Shown here: positions 15,258 through 23,751 of the stretch, in pieces
How positions within the stretch are numbered: the first letter of the stretch is position 1
Layout: every line of letters begins with the position of its first letter
DNA from: JBFJVZ01 sp041623895
GTDB lineage: Bacteria > Planctomycetota > Planctomycetia > Pirellulales > Pirellulaceae
Direction: 5' to 3'
Assembly: GCA_041623895.1 (NCBI GenBank)
Contig: JBFJVZ010000022.1
Location: forward strand, 1-32,508
Length of the DNA: 32,508 nucleotides
Notes under the pieces: generated by a model
Told to the model about the DNA's origin: nothing
Database searches by the model: none
What the model saw: the letters and a program-made list of their open reading frames with translations, nothing else
Position numbers and translations under genes: made by a program

Positions 15258-15908
15258 TCAATGTTGCAAGATTTGCGCCAATTCTTCCAGGATCATTGCG
15301 GTTGCCCCCCAGATTCGGTGCTGCTGAAAACGGATTGCCGGAGCCCGAAAGGTTAATTGACAAATCGGCTCAGCTTCCGTCTGGACCGTCTTTTGTTTGC
15401 TGATCACGGTGTAATTGCCCGGATCATTGAGGACCGCGGTCGGGACGGTAATCACATCGGCCACCTCGCTGGGATCGGGCCGCCAGACGCCTGGTGGCTC
15501 GATCACGACCACGACCGGATGCACCAGGTTGTCGCTGCCATACACATACTGACTCGATAGCTCGCCACATTCGCTGAGCACATTCGGGCGCACGCCCAAC
15601 TCCTCCTCGAACTCGCGCAAGGCAGCTTGCAGAATCGATTCTCCCGGCTCGACGCGTCCGCCTGGCAGACAGATTTGACCGCCATGATGCTGTAAAGATC
15701 GGGGACGCAAGGTCAATGGGATGACCCATTGCCCGTGGATGTCCTGATACATGGCTACGGCAACCGCAGCGATACGCGAGTTGAAATGTGCCGGTCCGCG
15801 GTGCCGCCCGTAAGCGAGCCGGGGCGACATTTGAGATTGATATCTGGGCCGCGATTGTTGACACAAGGACTGCTGCAGCCAGTCGACCAGATTTAATTCG
15901 GAATCCAC
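15258..15908 (-). CDS. Nudix hydrolase, CoA pyrophosphatase (NudL) type
   Basis: Predicted to hydrolyse CoA or related nucleoside diphosphates. The 216-residue protein has a complete Nudix box at residues 84-106 (G, five residues, E90, seven residues, REFEEELGV). Just before it, LTLRPRSLQHHGGQICLPGG fits the NudL/NUDT7 signature of a hydrophobic-R-x-x-x-L-x-x-H-x-G-Q segment. The C-terminal RIWGATAMILEELAQIL is also typical of that subfamily. The start is GTG at 15908 with no obvious ribosome site; the N-terminal 45 residues are less conserved, so an internal start cannot be excluded. A large ORF overlapping it in another frame is a shadow. Confidence 0.85.
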   Translation of the reverse strand: MDSELNLVDWLQQSLCQQSRPRYQSQMSPRLAYGRHRGPAHFNSRIAAVAVAMYQDIHGQWVIPLTLRPRSLQHHGGQICLPGGRVEPGESILQAALREFEEELGVRPNVLSECGELSSQYVYGSDNLVHPVVVVIEPPGVWRPDPSEVADVITVPTAVLNDPGNYTVISKQKTVQTEAEPICQLTFRAPAIRFQQHRIWGATAMILEELAQILQH

Positions 15909-15966
15909 AGCAAATGCTTTGCAGAAGGTCCATCTTGGCCCCGATCACATGGGGCCCAGAGCAAGC

Positions 15967-16713
15967 TTACATCAACGACTCTAACAGACGCCGCAGCTTA
16001 CGAAGCTCGACCCGGTGATCCAATCCGTCCATCGGAGTCATGTGTACCGTCAACGCTCGGTCGTATTTTTCACGCTCCAACTGGGTTACCAGCTTGCCGT
16101 AATCAACCACACCCTGGCCGACGCTGACTTGGAACTGATCGGGTTTGGAGTCGCGAAGATGCACGTTGCAAACAAACTTCAGGATTTTGTCCAGACTCTT
16201 ACCCTTTGCCGGTCCGGTGATATAAACGCTGGGGTCAAGCGTTATCCCCAAGCCATCCACGTTATTGCACAACACCATCAGCGTATCGGGATCTTCGCTC
16301 AAGCATCCAAGCTGGCTGCGCACGCTAACACGAACACCTTCCCCCTCGCCGACCTCGACCAACATTCGCAGGTGCTCGACTTCTTCGTTAAATGGTGTCC
16401 CCAGCTCGGCCGACGGCACCGTGATGTTGACCACTTTGGTGGTCTTGGCCATTCGGCACAACTCTCGAAAATCTTGATAATGTTGTTCGCCAGTCGAGGC
16501 CAGCTGGACGCTAAAGGCTGCGATATCCAAGCGGTGCGTGTGCCGCACCAACTGCATCGCACGGTCAATATCTCCCAGCAGATCACTTGGCTTGAGGAGC
16601 CCGGATTCGTGCAGCGAGATCTCGACAGCAGTGAATTCAAGATCCTCCAGGGCCTCAATCGCCTCGAGCAATTCCATCTCGGGCCAACAATCGGTAGCAG
16701 CTGCAACAAACAC
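15967..16713 (-). CDS. Sugar phosphate isomerase/epimerase-like TIM-barrel protein
   Basis: A 248-residue member of the xylose-isomerase-like TIM-barrel superfamily (AP endonuclease 2 fold). Barrel strands can be followed: FTAVEISLHES near residue 35, IAAFSVQLAS near 65, VVNITVPSAE near 95, VRVSVRSQLG near 130, LGITLDPSVYI near 160 and FVCNVHLRDS near 187. The HLRD and HMTP segments are where metal ligands usually lie. The substrate cannot be told from sequence. The GTG start at 16713 has AAAGGA 7 nt upstream. The Nudix gene starts 58 nt after its stop. An overlapping + strand ORF of 256 codons is an antisense shadow. Confidence 0.75.
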   Translation of the reverse strand: MFVAAATDCWPEMELLEAIEALEDLEFTAVEISLHESGLLKPSDLLGDIDRAMQLVRHTHRLDIAAFSVQLASTGEQHYQDFRELCRMAKTTKVVNITVPSAELGTPFNEEVEHLRMLVEVGEGEGVRVSVRSQLGCLSEDPDTLMVLCNNVDGLGITLDPSVYITGPAKGKSLDKILKFVCNVHLRDSKPDQFQVSVGQGVVDYGKLVTQLEREKYDRALTVHMTPMDGLDHRVELRKLRRLLESLM

Positions 16714-16760
16714 GTACGCGTCCTTTCTCTAGTGGTACTTCAAGTCAGTTTTTGTGTGCC

Positions 16761-16837
16761 GCGAAAAGGTGTCAGACCCCAATAGTGCAAAGCACCCTTC
16801 GGGCCGTTCCGGCTATTGGGGTCTGACCCCTTTTCGC
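16761..16837. repeat. 25-bp inverted repeat with GGGGTCTGACCCC core
   Basis: The left arm (16761-16785, beginning GCGAAAAGGTGTCAGACCCC) and the right arm (16813-16837, ending GGGGTCTGACCCCTTTTCGC) match at 24 of 25 positions around a 27-nt centre. The right arm contains GGGGTCTGACCCC, a palindrome of its own. The layout resembles REP/BIME-type intergenic palindromes that in other bacteria are moved by RAYT (REP-associated tyrosine) transposases. No such transposase gene is in the window. It lies upstream of the epimerase gene. Confidence 0.85.
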
Positions 16838-17167
16838 TGGTTACCCACAAGTTCAACGTGGATGCAGCACTAGTCGCCAACTCTGGCTTTTTCTCGTCGC
16901 CAACTCTGTGCGGTGGAACGAATCCACCAACTCTGTCTGGTGCTTTGGTCCAGCATCAATTTAGGGTCGCGAAACTCACCCAGAGTTCCGGCCCGGATCG
17001 TGAATCACCGAAAGTCCTGGCGACTTCCGTTACAGCTTGCCCTAATGGTTGAGCGGACCAAGGCGCTCGAGGCCACAGCTTACCGCGATGCTGGGCTTGG
17101 ATAAAAGGCCTGTATGACAGCAGTAATCAGGAGTTTTCCCATCAATTTGACGGTATCCCCCGCTCGC
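16838..17167. other. Gene-free stretch with short degenerate repeats
   Basis: No convincing gene. The ORFs here are short, run through the adjacent palindrome and lack ribosome sites or family motifs. CCAACTCTG occurs three times between about 16875 and 16935, twice as GTCGCCAACTCTG, and CAGAGTT appears again near 16982. It looks like decayed intergenic repeat DNA. No tRNA-like cloverleaf was seen. Confidence 0.5.
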
Positions 17168-17710
17168 TTAGTCTTTCTGCTGGCGATTCTCTGCCTCCAA
17201 CAAAGCCAGAATCTCATCCGCCACGGCCTGAATGGTCTTGCCCCCGGTGTCGACCCAATGGTCTGCTGACTGCCGATACAGCGGTTCTCGATCGGCCAGC
17301 AGTTGACGAACCTCTGCCAAGGCGGGAAGCGATGTCAGCGCAGGCCGCCGCCGGTCCGAGGATCGGTCGCTCTGAATTCTGTGCAGCAAAGATTCCGCAT
17401 CCGCAGTCAACCAGATGCACAGCCCGGTCTGAGCGATCAACTGCCGGTTTTCTTTGCGAAGAATTGCGCCGCCGCCGAGTGCGATCACTGTCGGCGTTCC
17501 TGAAGAAACCTCCCGCAGGCAGGTTGACTCCAAATCTCGGAAGGTCGATTCCCCGCTATCGGAAAAAATCTCGCGAATCGTTTTTCCTGCGGTCTTTTCG
17601 ATTTCGTCGTCCAAATCGACTAGCGGACAATGCAGCGACTTGGACAAGATCTCGCCGACGGACGTTTTTCCGGTTCCCCGAAAACCGGTCAAATAAATAT
17701 GTTGATTCAA
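17168..17710 (-). CDS. aroK: Shikimate kinase
   Basis: Phosphorylates shikimate at the 3-hydroxyl with ATP, the fifth step of the chorismate pathway for aromatic amino acids. The 180-residue protein has Walker A GFRGTGKTS (9-17), the DLD motif at 32-34, the shikimate-binding Arg58 in FRDLES, and GGG at 79-81. All match E. coli AroK positions. RRPALTS fits the lid region. The start appears to be TTG at 17710; no in-frame ATG or GTG fits. This start lies 12 nt inside the divergent SGNH hydrolase gene, so the two 5' ends overlap. Confidence 0.93.
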   Translation of the reverse strand: MNQHIYLTGFRGTGKTSVGEILSKSLHCPLVDLDDEIEKTAGKTIREIFSDSGESTFRDLESTCLREVSSGTPTVIALGGGAILRKENRQLIAQTGLCIWLTADAESLLHRIQSDRSSDRRRPALTSLPALAEVRQLLADREPLYRQSADHWVDTGGKTIQAVADEILALLEAENRQQKD

Positions 17711-19285
17711 GGCAATACAAATCTGTACGGAGAAAATGTCCTGACAGCCGAAGTTACCATAGACGCCAAATCCGGCAACGGTAGCGTCAGCACAACCAGG
17801 CGACGTCGACGCTGGTTGTGGCGCGGGCTAGCGTTGTTGCTCGCATGCTTTCCGTTTGCGTTGTTGGAAATCAGTCTCCGCGTGATCGATTCCCGGGACG
17901 GGGATCAGGCAATCGACTATGACCCAGTTGTCGATCTCCACCAGTTGAAACCGCTATTTAACCTGGATCCGCGGACCAACTTGTATCAGATTCCGGATTC
18001 GCGGCGAAATTTTTTTCAGCCCGCGAGCTTTCCAGCGCAGAAAGAATCTTCCACAAAACGCATTTTCGTGCTCGGTGGTTCCACGGTTCAAGGTCGGCCG
18101 TATGCTCCCCAAACGGCCTTTTCCAGCTGGCTGCAACTTCGGCTACAAGCTGCCGATTCGAAGATCACGTTCGAGGTCGTTAACTGTGGAGGTGTTTCTT
18201 ATGCCAGCTATCGCCTGTCGCGGATTCTGCGTGAAGTGCTTCGCTACCAACCCGATGCAATCGTCTTATACACGGGGCACAACGAATTCCTGGAAGACCG
18301 AAGCTACGCTGAAGTACATGACTTGAGTGCTCCGCGCGCTTGGATCTCGCGGGCCGGTGCCAGGCTGCACACAGTGCGGTGGCTGCAACGTGCCTTTGTT
18401 ACTTCGCAGCGAACGTTGCTGCCGATGGAAGTTGACGCCAGGCTTGATCACGCCGATGGCTTGCAGCAATACCATCGCGACCTCGCCTGGCGCGATCAGA
18501 TCCAGCAGCATTTCGACTGGACACTGCGGCGCATGGTCGATGCGGCCAGCCGCGCGGGTGTGCCCCTGATTCTGTGCACGCCGGCTAGCGATCTGGTGGG
18601 AACGCCGCCGATCAAGTCAGAGATGTTATCAACGTTGGGCGATGCCCAAGCCCAGGAGTTCACAGAAAACTGGCAACGGGCTCGTGACCCGGATCTGGAT
18701 CTCCGTCAACGCTTGGATTCTGCCAGGCGATGTCTGGTGATCGACAACCAACATTGCGGAGCGCATTTCGTTGTGGGACGGTTGCTGCTGGAACAGGGTA
18801 AGGTTTCGGCAGCCAAGCCGCATTTGATCGCCGCCCGAGATTTTGATGTCTGCCCGCTACGTGCCACCACCGCGATGATCGATTCGGTAAAGATGATCTG
18901 CCAGCAAAACGATATTCGCCTTGTCGATACCATTACTCTGCTGGATCAACGCTCACACGATGGTCGTCGGGTGCCGGATCAAATCGCAGACCCCGAATTC
19001 TTTATCGATCACGTCCATCCGACGATCGCCGGCCACCAAATCATCGGCACTGCCTTGGCCGAACACTTTCAGCGACTGGGCTGGATCAAGAATACGGTCG
19101 AAGCGACTGCTCGCTATGAATCGCTGGCGCAAAAGCACCTGAATTCCCTGGGCGAATCGTACTACGCACGCGGAACGCAACGTCTGGAAGGGCTCCGGCG
19201 ATGGACGACCGGCCGCGTGGGGGAGCTGGGAATCGATTCACTGCCGGAAACGCAAAACGCGAACGAACGGCCTGACGTCCCCTGA
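17699..19285 (+). CDS. Membrane-anchored SGNH/GDSL hydrolase with TPR-like insert
   Basis: A 528-residue predicted esterase or acyltransferase-like hydrolase. After an Arg-rich segment (STTRRRRRWLWRG) there is one membrane helix (about 42-58), so the catalytic domain is probably periplasmic. The four SGNH blocks are present: Ser128 in VLGGSTVQG, Gly164 in NCGGVSYASY, Asn195 in YTGHNEF and Asp437/His440 in DHVHPTIAGH. Between blocks III and V, about 200 residues include a TPR-like pair of helices (ARRCLVIDNQHCGAHFVVGRLLLEQGKVSAAKPHL). The ATG at 17699 is the best start; it overlaps the 5' end of aroK by 12 nt, and an ATG at 17630 would lie deeper in it. The substrate is unknown; cell-envelope polysaccharide is possible. 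Confidence 0.8.
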   Translation: MLIQGNTNLYGENVLTAEVTIDAKSGNGSVSTTRRRRRWLWRGLALLLACFPFALLEISLRVIDSRDGDQAIDYDPVVDLHQLKPLFNLDPRTNLYQIPDSRRNFFQPASFPAQKESSTKRIFVLGGSTVQGRPYAPQTAFSSWLQLRLQAADSKITFEVVNCGGVSYASYRLSRILREVLRYQPDAIVLYTGHNEFLEDRSYAEVHDLSAPRAWISRAGARLHTVRWLQRAFVTSQRTLLPMEVDARLDHADGLQQYHRDLAWRDQIQQHFDWTLRRMVDAASRAGVPLILCTPASDLVGTPPIKSEMLSTLGDAQAQEFTENWQRARDPDLDLRQRLDSARRCLVIDNQHCGAHFVVGRLLLEQGKVSAAKPHLIAARDFDVCPLRATTAMIDSVKMICQQNDIRLVDTITLLDQRSHDGRRVPDQIADPEFFIDHVHPTIAGHQIIGTALAEHFQRLGWIKNTVEATARYESLAQKHLNSLGESYYARGTQRLEGLRRWTTGRVGELGIDSLPETQNANERPDVP

Positions 19286-19340
19286 GAAACAGCGCATGAT
19301 CAAGGGATCCCTTCGAGCTTCGTTTCAGCTTAATATTTGC

Positions 19341-19397
19341 GTAGGCCAGGACTCGTCCTGGCGACGTTTAAAAATGCCAGGATAAGTCCTGGCCTAC
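19341..19397. repeat. Palindromic repeat, GTAGGCCAGGAC family, copy 1
   Basis: The arms 19341-19362 and 19376-19397 (GTAGGCCAGGACT... and ...AGTCCTGGCCTAC) pair at 20 of 22 positions around a 13-nt A/T-rich loop. A second copy lies at 31459-31510. It sits between the SGNH hydrolase and the membrane protein gene, 21 nt before the latter. It could act as a transcript-end or stability hairpin. Confidence 0.85.
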
Positions 19398-19418
19398 CTT
19401 TCACGCCGCAGGACTTCG

Positions 19419-20561
19419 ATGCGACATCTACTGGCAATCGCTTTCATTCTGCTGTTTGCCGTTACCTCGGCATCCGCCCCCGACCGCGATCAAACAGCTT
19501 TCGATGCCAAGGACATTGCCGCAGCCAATTCGCTTGTGGAGTCGGTGCAAATCGCCGAGTGGTTGGGACCGATGGCGCCGATCGCATTGTCACCCTTTTT
19601 TGGTGTCACTGTTTTGTCGGGGCTGGCGATTTACGGCCCCGAGTGGGCGACGGACAACGCATTGCTCAGCCAGTCGGGTCCGTTACAGAATCACACACTG
19701 TTCATCGTATTCTTGGTGTTAACAATCCTGACCAGTTTGCCTCGACTGTCGAAAGTCAGCAAACCATTCGCCCAGGCGCTTGATCAACTGGAAACGTATT
19801 CCGTGATCGTGATCATCCTGGCAATCAAGTTTCTCTCGGAGACGTCGCCCGAAACAACACAAGTCGCGTTCGTGCAGTTGGGTATCTTCAGCGTCAGCAT
19901 CAACGTCCTCTTGTCGATTGCGATGATCATCAACATCGTCGTCATCAACAGCGTCAAATTTTTTTTTGAATTTCTGGTTTGGCTGACACCGGTCCCGACC
20001 ATCGATGCGGTTTTTGAATTCTGCAACAAGGGGCTATGTGCGATCTTGATGACGGTTTATGCGTTCAGCCCGACGTTGGCAACCATTATCAACATTGTCA
20101 TTCTGTTGACCGCGGCTGTCATCTTCCGTTGGGCCAACCGACAAGTTGGCTTTTACCGGACGATGATCACCGATCCCTTGCTGGCCTGGATCTGGCCCAG
20201 CTACGGCAAACCCAACAAACCGGAGATCATCGTTTTCTGCCAGGGATCAATTGGCCCCTTCGCACCGAAAAGCCGGCTCAAACTGAGCAAAGTTGACGAT
20301 GGTTGGCAGCTGACGACGGCGAGCTGGTTTTTACCGTCGACCAGCCACTCGATTGCCGCCGACGCAAGGCCGACGGTGCACCACGGCTGGGTAATGCATT
20401 CCATCGATCTGATTGACGGTCGCGCTCGTTCATTAATTTTTAGCCGCCGCTATGACCGTTTGCTGACGGAACTAGCCCAACAGCTGGAACTGAAAATGCC
20501 GGACAGTGAGCACCCGGGCAATCTGAAAACGCACGCGCGAATCGCAGGCGAATTCGCGTAG
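19419..20561 (+). CDS. Exported/membrane protein of unknown function
   Basis: A 380-residue protein with a signal peptide (RHLLAIAFILLFAVTSASA). About six hydrophobic segments lie between residues 45 and 245, including SPFFGVTVLSGLAIYG and a pair with IVIILAIKFLS and INVLLSIAMIINIVVINS. A soluble C-terminal domain of about 125 residues has a pleckstrin-like or barrel-like mix of strands (EIIVFCQGSIGPFAPKSR, WFLPSTS, RARSLIFSRRYD). I do not recognise the family, and no catalytic motif is evident. The start directly follows a palindromic repeat, and no strong ribosome site is visible. It is convergent with ferrochelatase, with repeat-rich DNA between. Confidence 0.7.
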   Translation: MRHLLAIAFILLFAVTSASAPDRDQTAFDAKDIAAANSLVESVQIAEWLGPMAPIALSPFFGVTVLSGLAIYGPEWATDNALLSQSGPLQNHTLFIVFLVLTILTSLPRLSKVSKPFAQALDQLETYSVIVIILAIKFLSETSPETTQVAFVQLGIFSVSINVLLSIAMIINIVVINSVKFFFEFLVWLTPVPTIDAVFEFCNKGLCAILMTVYAFSPTLATIINIVILLTAAVIFRWANRQVGFYRTMITDPLLAWIWPSYGKPNKPEIIVFCQGSIGPFAPKSRLKLSKVDDGWQLTTASWFLPSTSHSIAADARPTVHHGWVMHSIDLIDGRARSLIFSRRYDRLLTELAQQLELKMPDSEHPGNLKTHARIAGEFA

Positions 20562-20699
20562 AAGTTTGCACGCTGGATGAAAAAGGGTCCATTACGGTTT
20601 TGGTGTGGGCCGGTGGTGGGAAAGCATGGGAAAGCAGGCTCTTTCTAACTTCCTCCTTCGACATTTCTTGTTGGATGTTCTGCGGTTTTCAGGAAAAGC

Positions 20700-20835
20700 G
20701 GCTGGTCGGGAGGGCGAGGCTCCGTGCCAGCCGAACTATCGATGAACCCGAGCGTCGATTTTGAATGAGCGTGCGGCTCAGCAGGAGCTTCGCCCTCCCT
20801 TGAAAAGCGCGGCTCAGCAGGAGCTTCGCGCTCCC
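20700..20835. repeat. Cluster of GCGGCTCAGCAGGAGCTTCG repeats
   Basis: Two direct copies of a 27-mer (20773-20799 and 20809-20835) differ at one base. A diverged inverse copy at about 20708-20723 (GGGAGGGCGAGGCTCC) lies inside a hairpin with 6-bp arms GGCTGG/CCAGCC at 20700 and 20727. The 27-mer also occurs in opposite orientation at 29222-29248 with 26 of 27 bases conserved. The cluster fills the space between the two convergent genes, where it may help terminate transcription from both sides. Confidence 0.8.
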
Positions 20836-20854
20836 TTGGAAGCGGACGACTGAC

Positions 20855-21907
20855 TCAGGTGGGCCGTGAGGCACCAGTGGCCGCCGGCGGACGCCGGGGT
20901 GTGTATAAACAACAATCAGCCGGACAGACGTCGTGCCAAGGTCCAAGATCACCAAGTGCGTCGCGAGTCTGACGGCGACCTAGCCTTTCTTCGACCAATT
21001 GACGAATCATCGTGACAAATTGCGGATGGGATCCTGCAGTCGCAGCACGAGCCATCTTAATCCCGCGGTCTTTGCATATTTCTGCAGCCTCCACATCAAG
21101 GTCGAACATGACTTCCATGTGATCGCTGATGAAACCCACCGGGACAATGACCAGTTGTGAAAGCTGTTCCGTGCCATCCATTTCACAAATCGCATCGCAC
21201 ACATCGGGCTCCAACCAGGGCTGCTGGGGCGGACCGCTGCGGCTTTGATACACCAGACGCCAATTTGGGCAACCCGCCTGCGATGCGATCAACCCGCAAG
21301 CCTCATTCAATTGTTTGACGTAATCACAGTTGTCCGCCATCGACATGGGAATGCTGTGCGCCGTGAACAGCAACGAAACGGAATCATGCTGGGCACCCAG
21401 CGATTCGATCGCCTGTTGTACATGATCTTCCATAGCAGAGATAAAGCCGGGATGATTGAATCCCATCCGCACCTTTTCAACCATCGGTGCATCCTCACCG
21501 ACTGCTTCTTGCGCGTCGGCAATGTTTTCGCGATATTGCCGGCAACCGCTGTAGCAGCTGAACATGCTGGTAAAGAATGCCAGCGCACGCCTGCATCCGT
21601 CCTCCCGCATTTGCCGCAAGGTGTCGGGCAACAGCGGATGCCAGTTGCGATTTCCCCAATAGATCGGCAAGTCAACTGCATGTGATTGAAATTCATTCCG
21701 GATCGCCTCAAGTAGCCTCCGGTTCTGTTCGTTGATCGGACTGACGCCACCGAATTTCTTGTAGTGTTCGGCAACCTCCAGCATTCGTTCTCGGGGAACA
21801 TTCTTGCCACGCAAAACGTTTTCCAAAAATGGGATCACGTCATCAGGCCCCTCGGGGCCGCCGAAGGAGACAAGCAGGAAAGCATCGTACGGTGGTAAGT
21901 CATTCAT
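20855..21907 (-). CDS. hemH: Ferrochelatase (HemH/CpfC family)
   Basis: Inserts ferrous iron into a porphyrin: protoporphyrin IX, or coproporphyrin III in organisms using the coproporphyrin-dependent route. The 350-residue protein begins with the conserved AFLLVSFGGPEGPDDV. The catalytic His184 in FTAHSIP and Glu265 in ISDHMEV fall at the positions of B. subtilis His183 and Glu264. NHPGFISAM also fits the family. C-terminal Cys328, Cys332 and Cys333 (DVCPADCC), with Cys118 and Cys122 upstream, could hold an iron-sulfur cluster as in some actinobacterial enzymes; this is inference. The start at 21907 matches the family N-terminus; the start 22 codons upstream would add an unrelated extension. 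Repeats begin about 20 nt after its stop. Confidence 0.92.
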   Translation of the reverse strand: MNDLPPYDAFLLVSFGGPEGPDDVIPFLENVLRGKNVPRERMLEVAEHYKKFGGVSPINEQNRRLLEAIRNEFQSHAVDLPIYWGNRNWHPLLPDTLRQMREDGCRRALAFFTSMFSCYSGCRQYRENIADAQEAVGEDAPMVEKVRMGFNHPGFISAMEDHVQQAIESLGAQHDSVSLLFTAHSIPMSMADNCDYVKQLNEACGLIASQAGCPNWRLVYQSRSGPPQQPWLEPDVCDAICEMDGTEQLSQLVIVPVGFISDHMEVMFDLDVEAAEICKDRGIKMARAATAGSHPQFVTMIRQLVEERLGRRQTRDALGDLGPWHDVCPADCCLYTPRRPPAATGASRPT

Positions 21908-22090
21908 AGGTTGGTCGCCGAACTCTCCGAGTTTGGTAAGGCCGGTTTGTTTTTTTCGTTGGGCATGCGACACGCATTAACAACATACGCTCTCGAAAAC
22001 CGAATTCGCAGAATTCAACGACCTGTTCCAATCGAATCCGGAGAACTCGGCGATGTTGAATATTATTCCCAGCCAACAACCCCGCCGTCT

Positions 22091-23578
22091 TCAATTCCAG
22101 TTCAGCGGCAACCGTTCATCTTCGGCAGCGAGCTTCGCGGCTGGGCGAATCCCGTTGCCGGTCCGCTTGTTGAGCGTGTCCCCGAGATCTTCTCTGGCTT
22201 TTTCAGCGGCCGCTTGCAGCTCCGCGACAACTTCGGGGTACTCGTCGATCACATTCTTGGTTTCGGAGACATCGTTGTCCAAGTCGAACAGCGAAAGTCC
22301 GATGTCGGCTTGCTGATAGCTGATGGGAAGGCCCCCGGTGCCACCCGGATGTCCTTTCAAAGTTCGATATTTGTGGGGAAACATCAGCTTGAACCGTTCA
22401 TTCCGTACCGCCTGTAGTTGGCCGCCTTTGTAGTAGCAGTAGAAAGACTCGTGCGGCGACTGCGCGCCCGATTCCCCGAAGATCAGCGGTCGAATGTCTT
22501 TGCCATCGATCTTGTGATCCGGCAAGTCGGCTCCGATCAAAGCTGCCACGGTGGGCAGGATGTCGATTGTGCTGCAAAGCTTGTCACAGCTGGTACCGGC
22601 GGGGATTTTGCCTTTCCACCACATCAGCGTCGGCTCGCGATATCCGCCCTCGAACATCGTGCCTTTGCCTTCACGCAACGGCGTGGCTTTGCCGGCGTGA
22701 TTGCCGTAGGAAAGCCAAGGGCCGTTATCACTGGTGAAAACCACCAGCGTATTGCGTTCGACGCCAATGTCCTCGATCGCGCTGAGAATCTGGCCAACCG
22801 ACCAGTCGACTTCCATGACGACATCACCGAACAATCCTTGGCCGCTTTTGCCCAGGAATTCTTCGGAGCAGAACAGCGGCACGTGCACCATTGGATGCGG
22901 CAGGTACAAGAAGAACGGTTGATCGACATGCTGCTTGATGAATTCAACGCCGCGCCGCGTAAACTCTTTGGTCATCTGCATTTGATCTTCCGGTTGCACA
23001 TTGTCGTTGACGACCTTGGTGTTTTCGATCATCGGTAATTCAGCCCAGGGGATCGGAGCCTTGGGATCCTGCTGGCGTTTCGCAACGGCAGCAGGATGAA
23101 ACGGCCACATATCGTTGCTGTAGGGAAGCCCGTAGTAGTGATCGAATCCGTGGTTGGTCGGCAGGAACTTCGGATTGTGGCCCAGGTGCCATTTTCCAAA
23201 CACCGCGGTGGCGTAGCCTTTTGATTTGCACACTTCGGCCAACGTCACTTCGCTGGGATTGATACCGATTTCGGACTTGGGGCCCAGCGCACCTGAGATC
23301 CCAACGCGGCGGTGATAGCAGCCCGTCATCAGGGCCGCGCGTGAGGCACTGCAGACGGCCGAAGAGACAACAAAGTCAGTAAACTTGCGGCCCTCGTCGG
23401 CCATGCGGTCCAGGTTTGGCGTCTTGTACTTGTTGTCAAAGAACGGGTTGATATCGGCGTAACCCATGTCGTCAATGAAAATAACAACGAGATTAGGAGG
23501 CGGCAGCTGAGCGGCAGCCGTGTTGGGAATGAATGCGGCCAGCAAGAGAGGGAAAATCGCAATCGTTGTTTTGGACAT
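22091..23578 (-). CDS. Exported formylglycine-dependent sulfatase
   Basis: Hydrolyses sulfate esters; planctomycetes carry many such enzymes for algal polysaccharides. The 495-residue protein has a signal peptide ending near AAA at about 23. The metal-binding Asp36-Asp37 lie in FIDDMGY. The sulfatase signature CSASRAALMTGCYHRR has Cys76 as the residue converted to formylglycine and Arg80. GKWHLGH is present, and TSDNGPWLSYGNHAGKATPLREGKGT carries the second metal-binding Asp-Asn and further active-site residues. The signature has Ala in the usual Pro position (C-x-A-x-R), an accepted variant. No maturase, SusC/D-like or transporter gene is adjacent, so the substrate cannot be inferred. No clear ribosome site was seen. 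Confidence 0.93.
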   Translation of the reverse strand: MSKTTIAIFPLLLAAFIPNTAAAQLPPPNLVVIFIDDMGYADINPFFDNKYKTPNLDRMADEGRKFTDFVVSSAVCSASRAALMTGCYHRRVGISGALGPKSEIGINPSEVTLAEVCKSKGYATAVFGKWHLGHNPKFLPTNHGFDHYYGLPYSNDMWPFHPAAVAKRQQDPKAPIPWAELPMIENTKVVNDNVQPEDQMQMTKEFTRRGVEFIKQHVDQPFFLYLPHPMVHVPLFCSEEFLGKSGQGLFGDVVMEVDWSVGQILSAIEDIGVERNTLVVFTSDNGPWLSYGNHAGKATPLREGKGTMFEGGYREPTLMWWKGKIPAGTSCDKLCSTIDILPTVAALIGADLPDHKIDGKDIRPLIFGESGAQSPHESFYCYYKGGQLQAVRNERFKLMFPHKYRTLKGHPGGTGGLPISYQQADIGLSLFDLDNDVSETKNVIDEYPEVVAELQAAAEKAREDLGDTLNKRTGNGIRPAAKLAAEDERLPLNWN

Positions 23579-23751
23579 TGATGTGAGTCGGGATCGGGGA
23601 ACGATTCAGGGCTAATGGTTCCCGATCATGATAACCGACATGGTGACAGCAAAAGGTAGCGGGCAGATAATGTCGTCGGACGCTCCGCGCCGAACGTTCG
23701 CAGCGAACAGCGACAATCTCCATTCGTCGGCACAGCGAGCGACGACTTAGG

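Noticed and set aside
15424..15948. 174-codon - strand ORF overlapping the Nudix gene in another frame
   Set aside because: The overlapping frame contains the full Nudix box. This ORF shows only Arg/Ala-rich low-complexity sequence typical of frame shadows.
16015..16785. 256-codon + strand ORF over the TIM-barrel gene
   Set aside because: It is antisense to a gene with clear barrel strands and a good ribosome site, runs into the palindrome, and has no recognisable domain.
16816..17104. Short + strand ORFs downstream of the 25-bp inverted repeat
   Set aside because: They begin inside or just after the repeat, contain repeated CCAACTCTG text, and have no start signal or family similarity.
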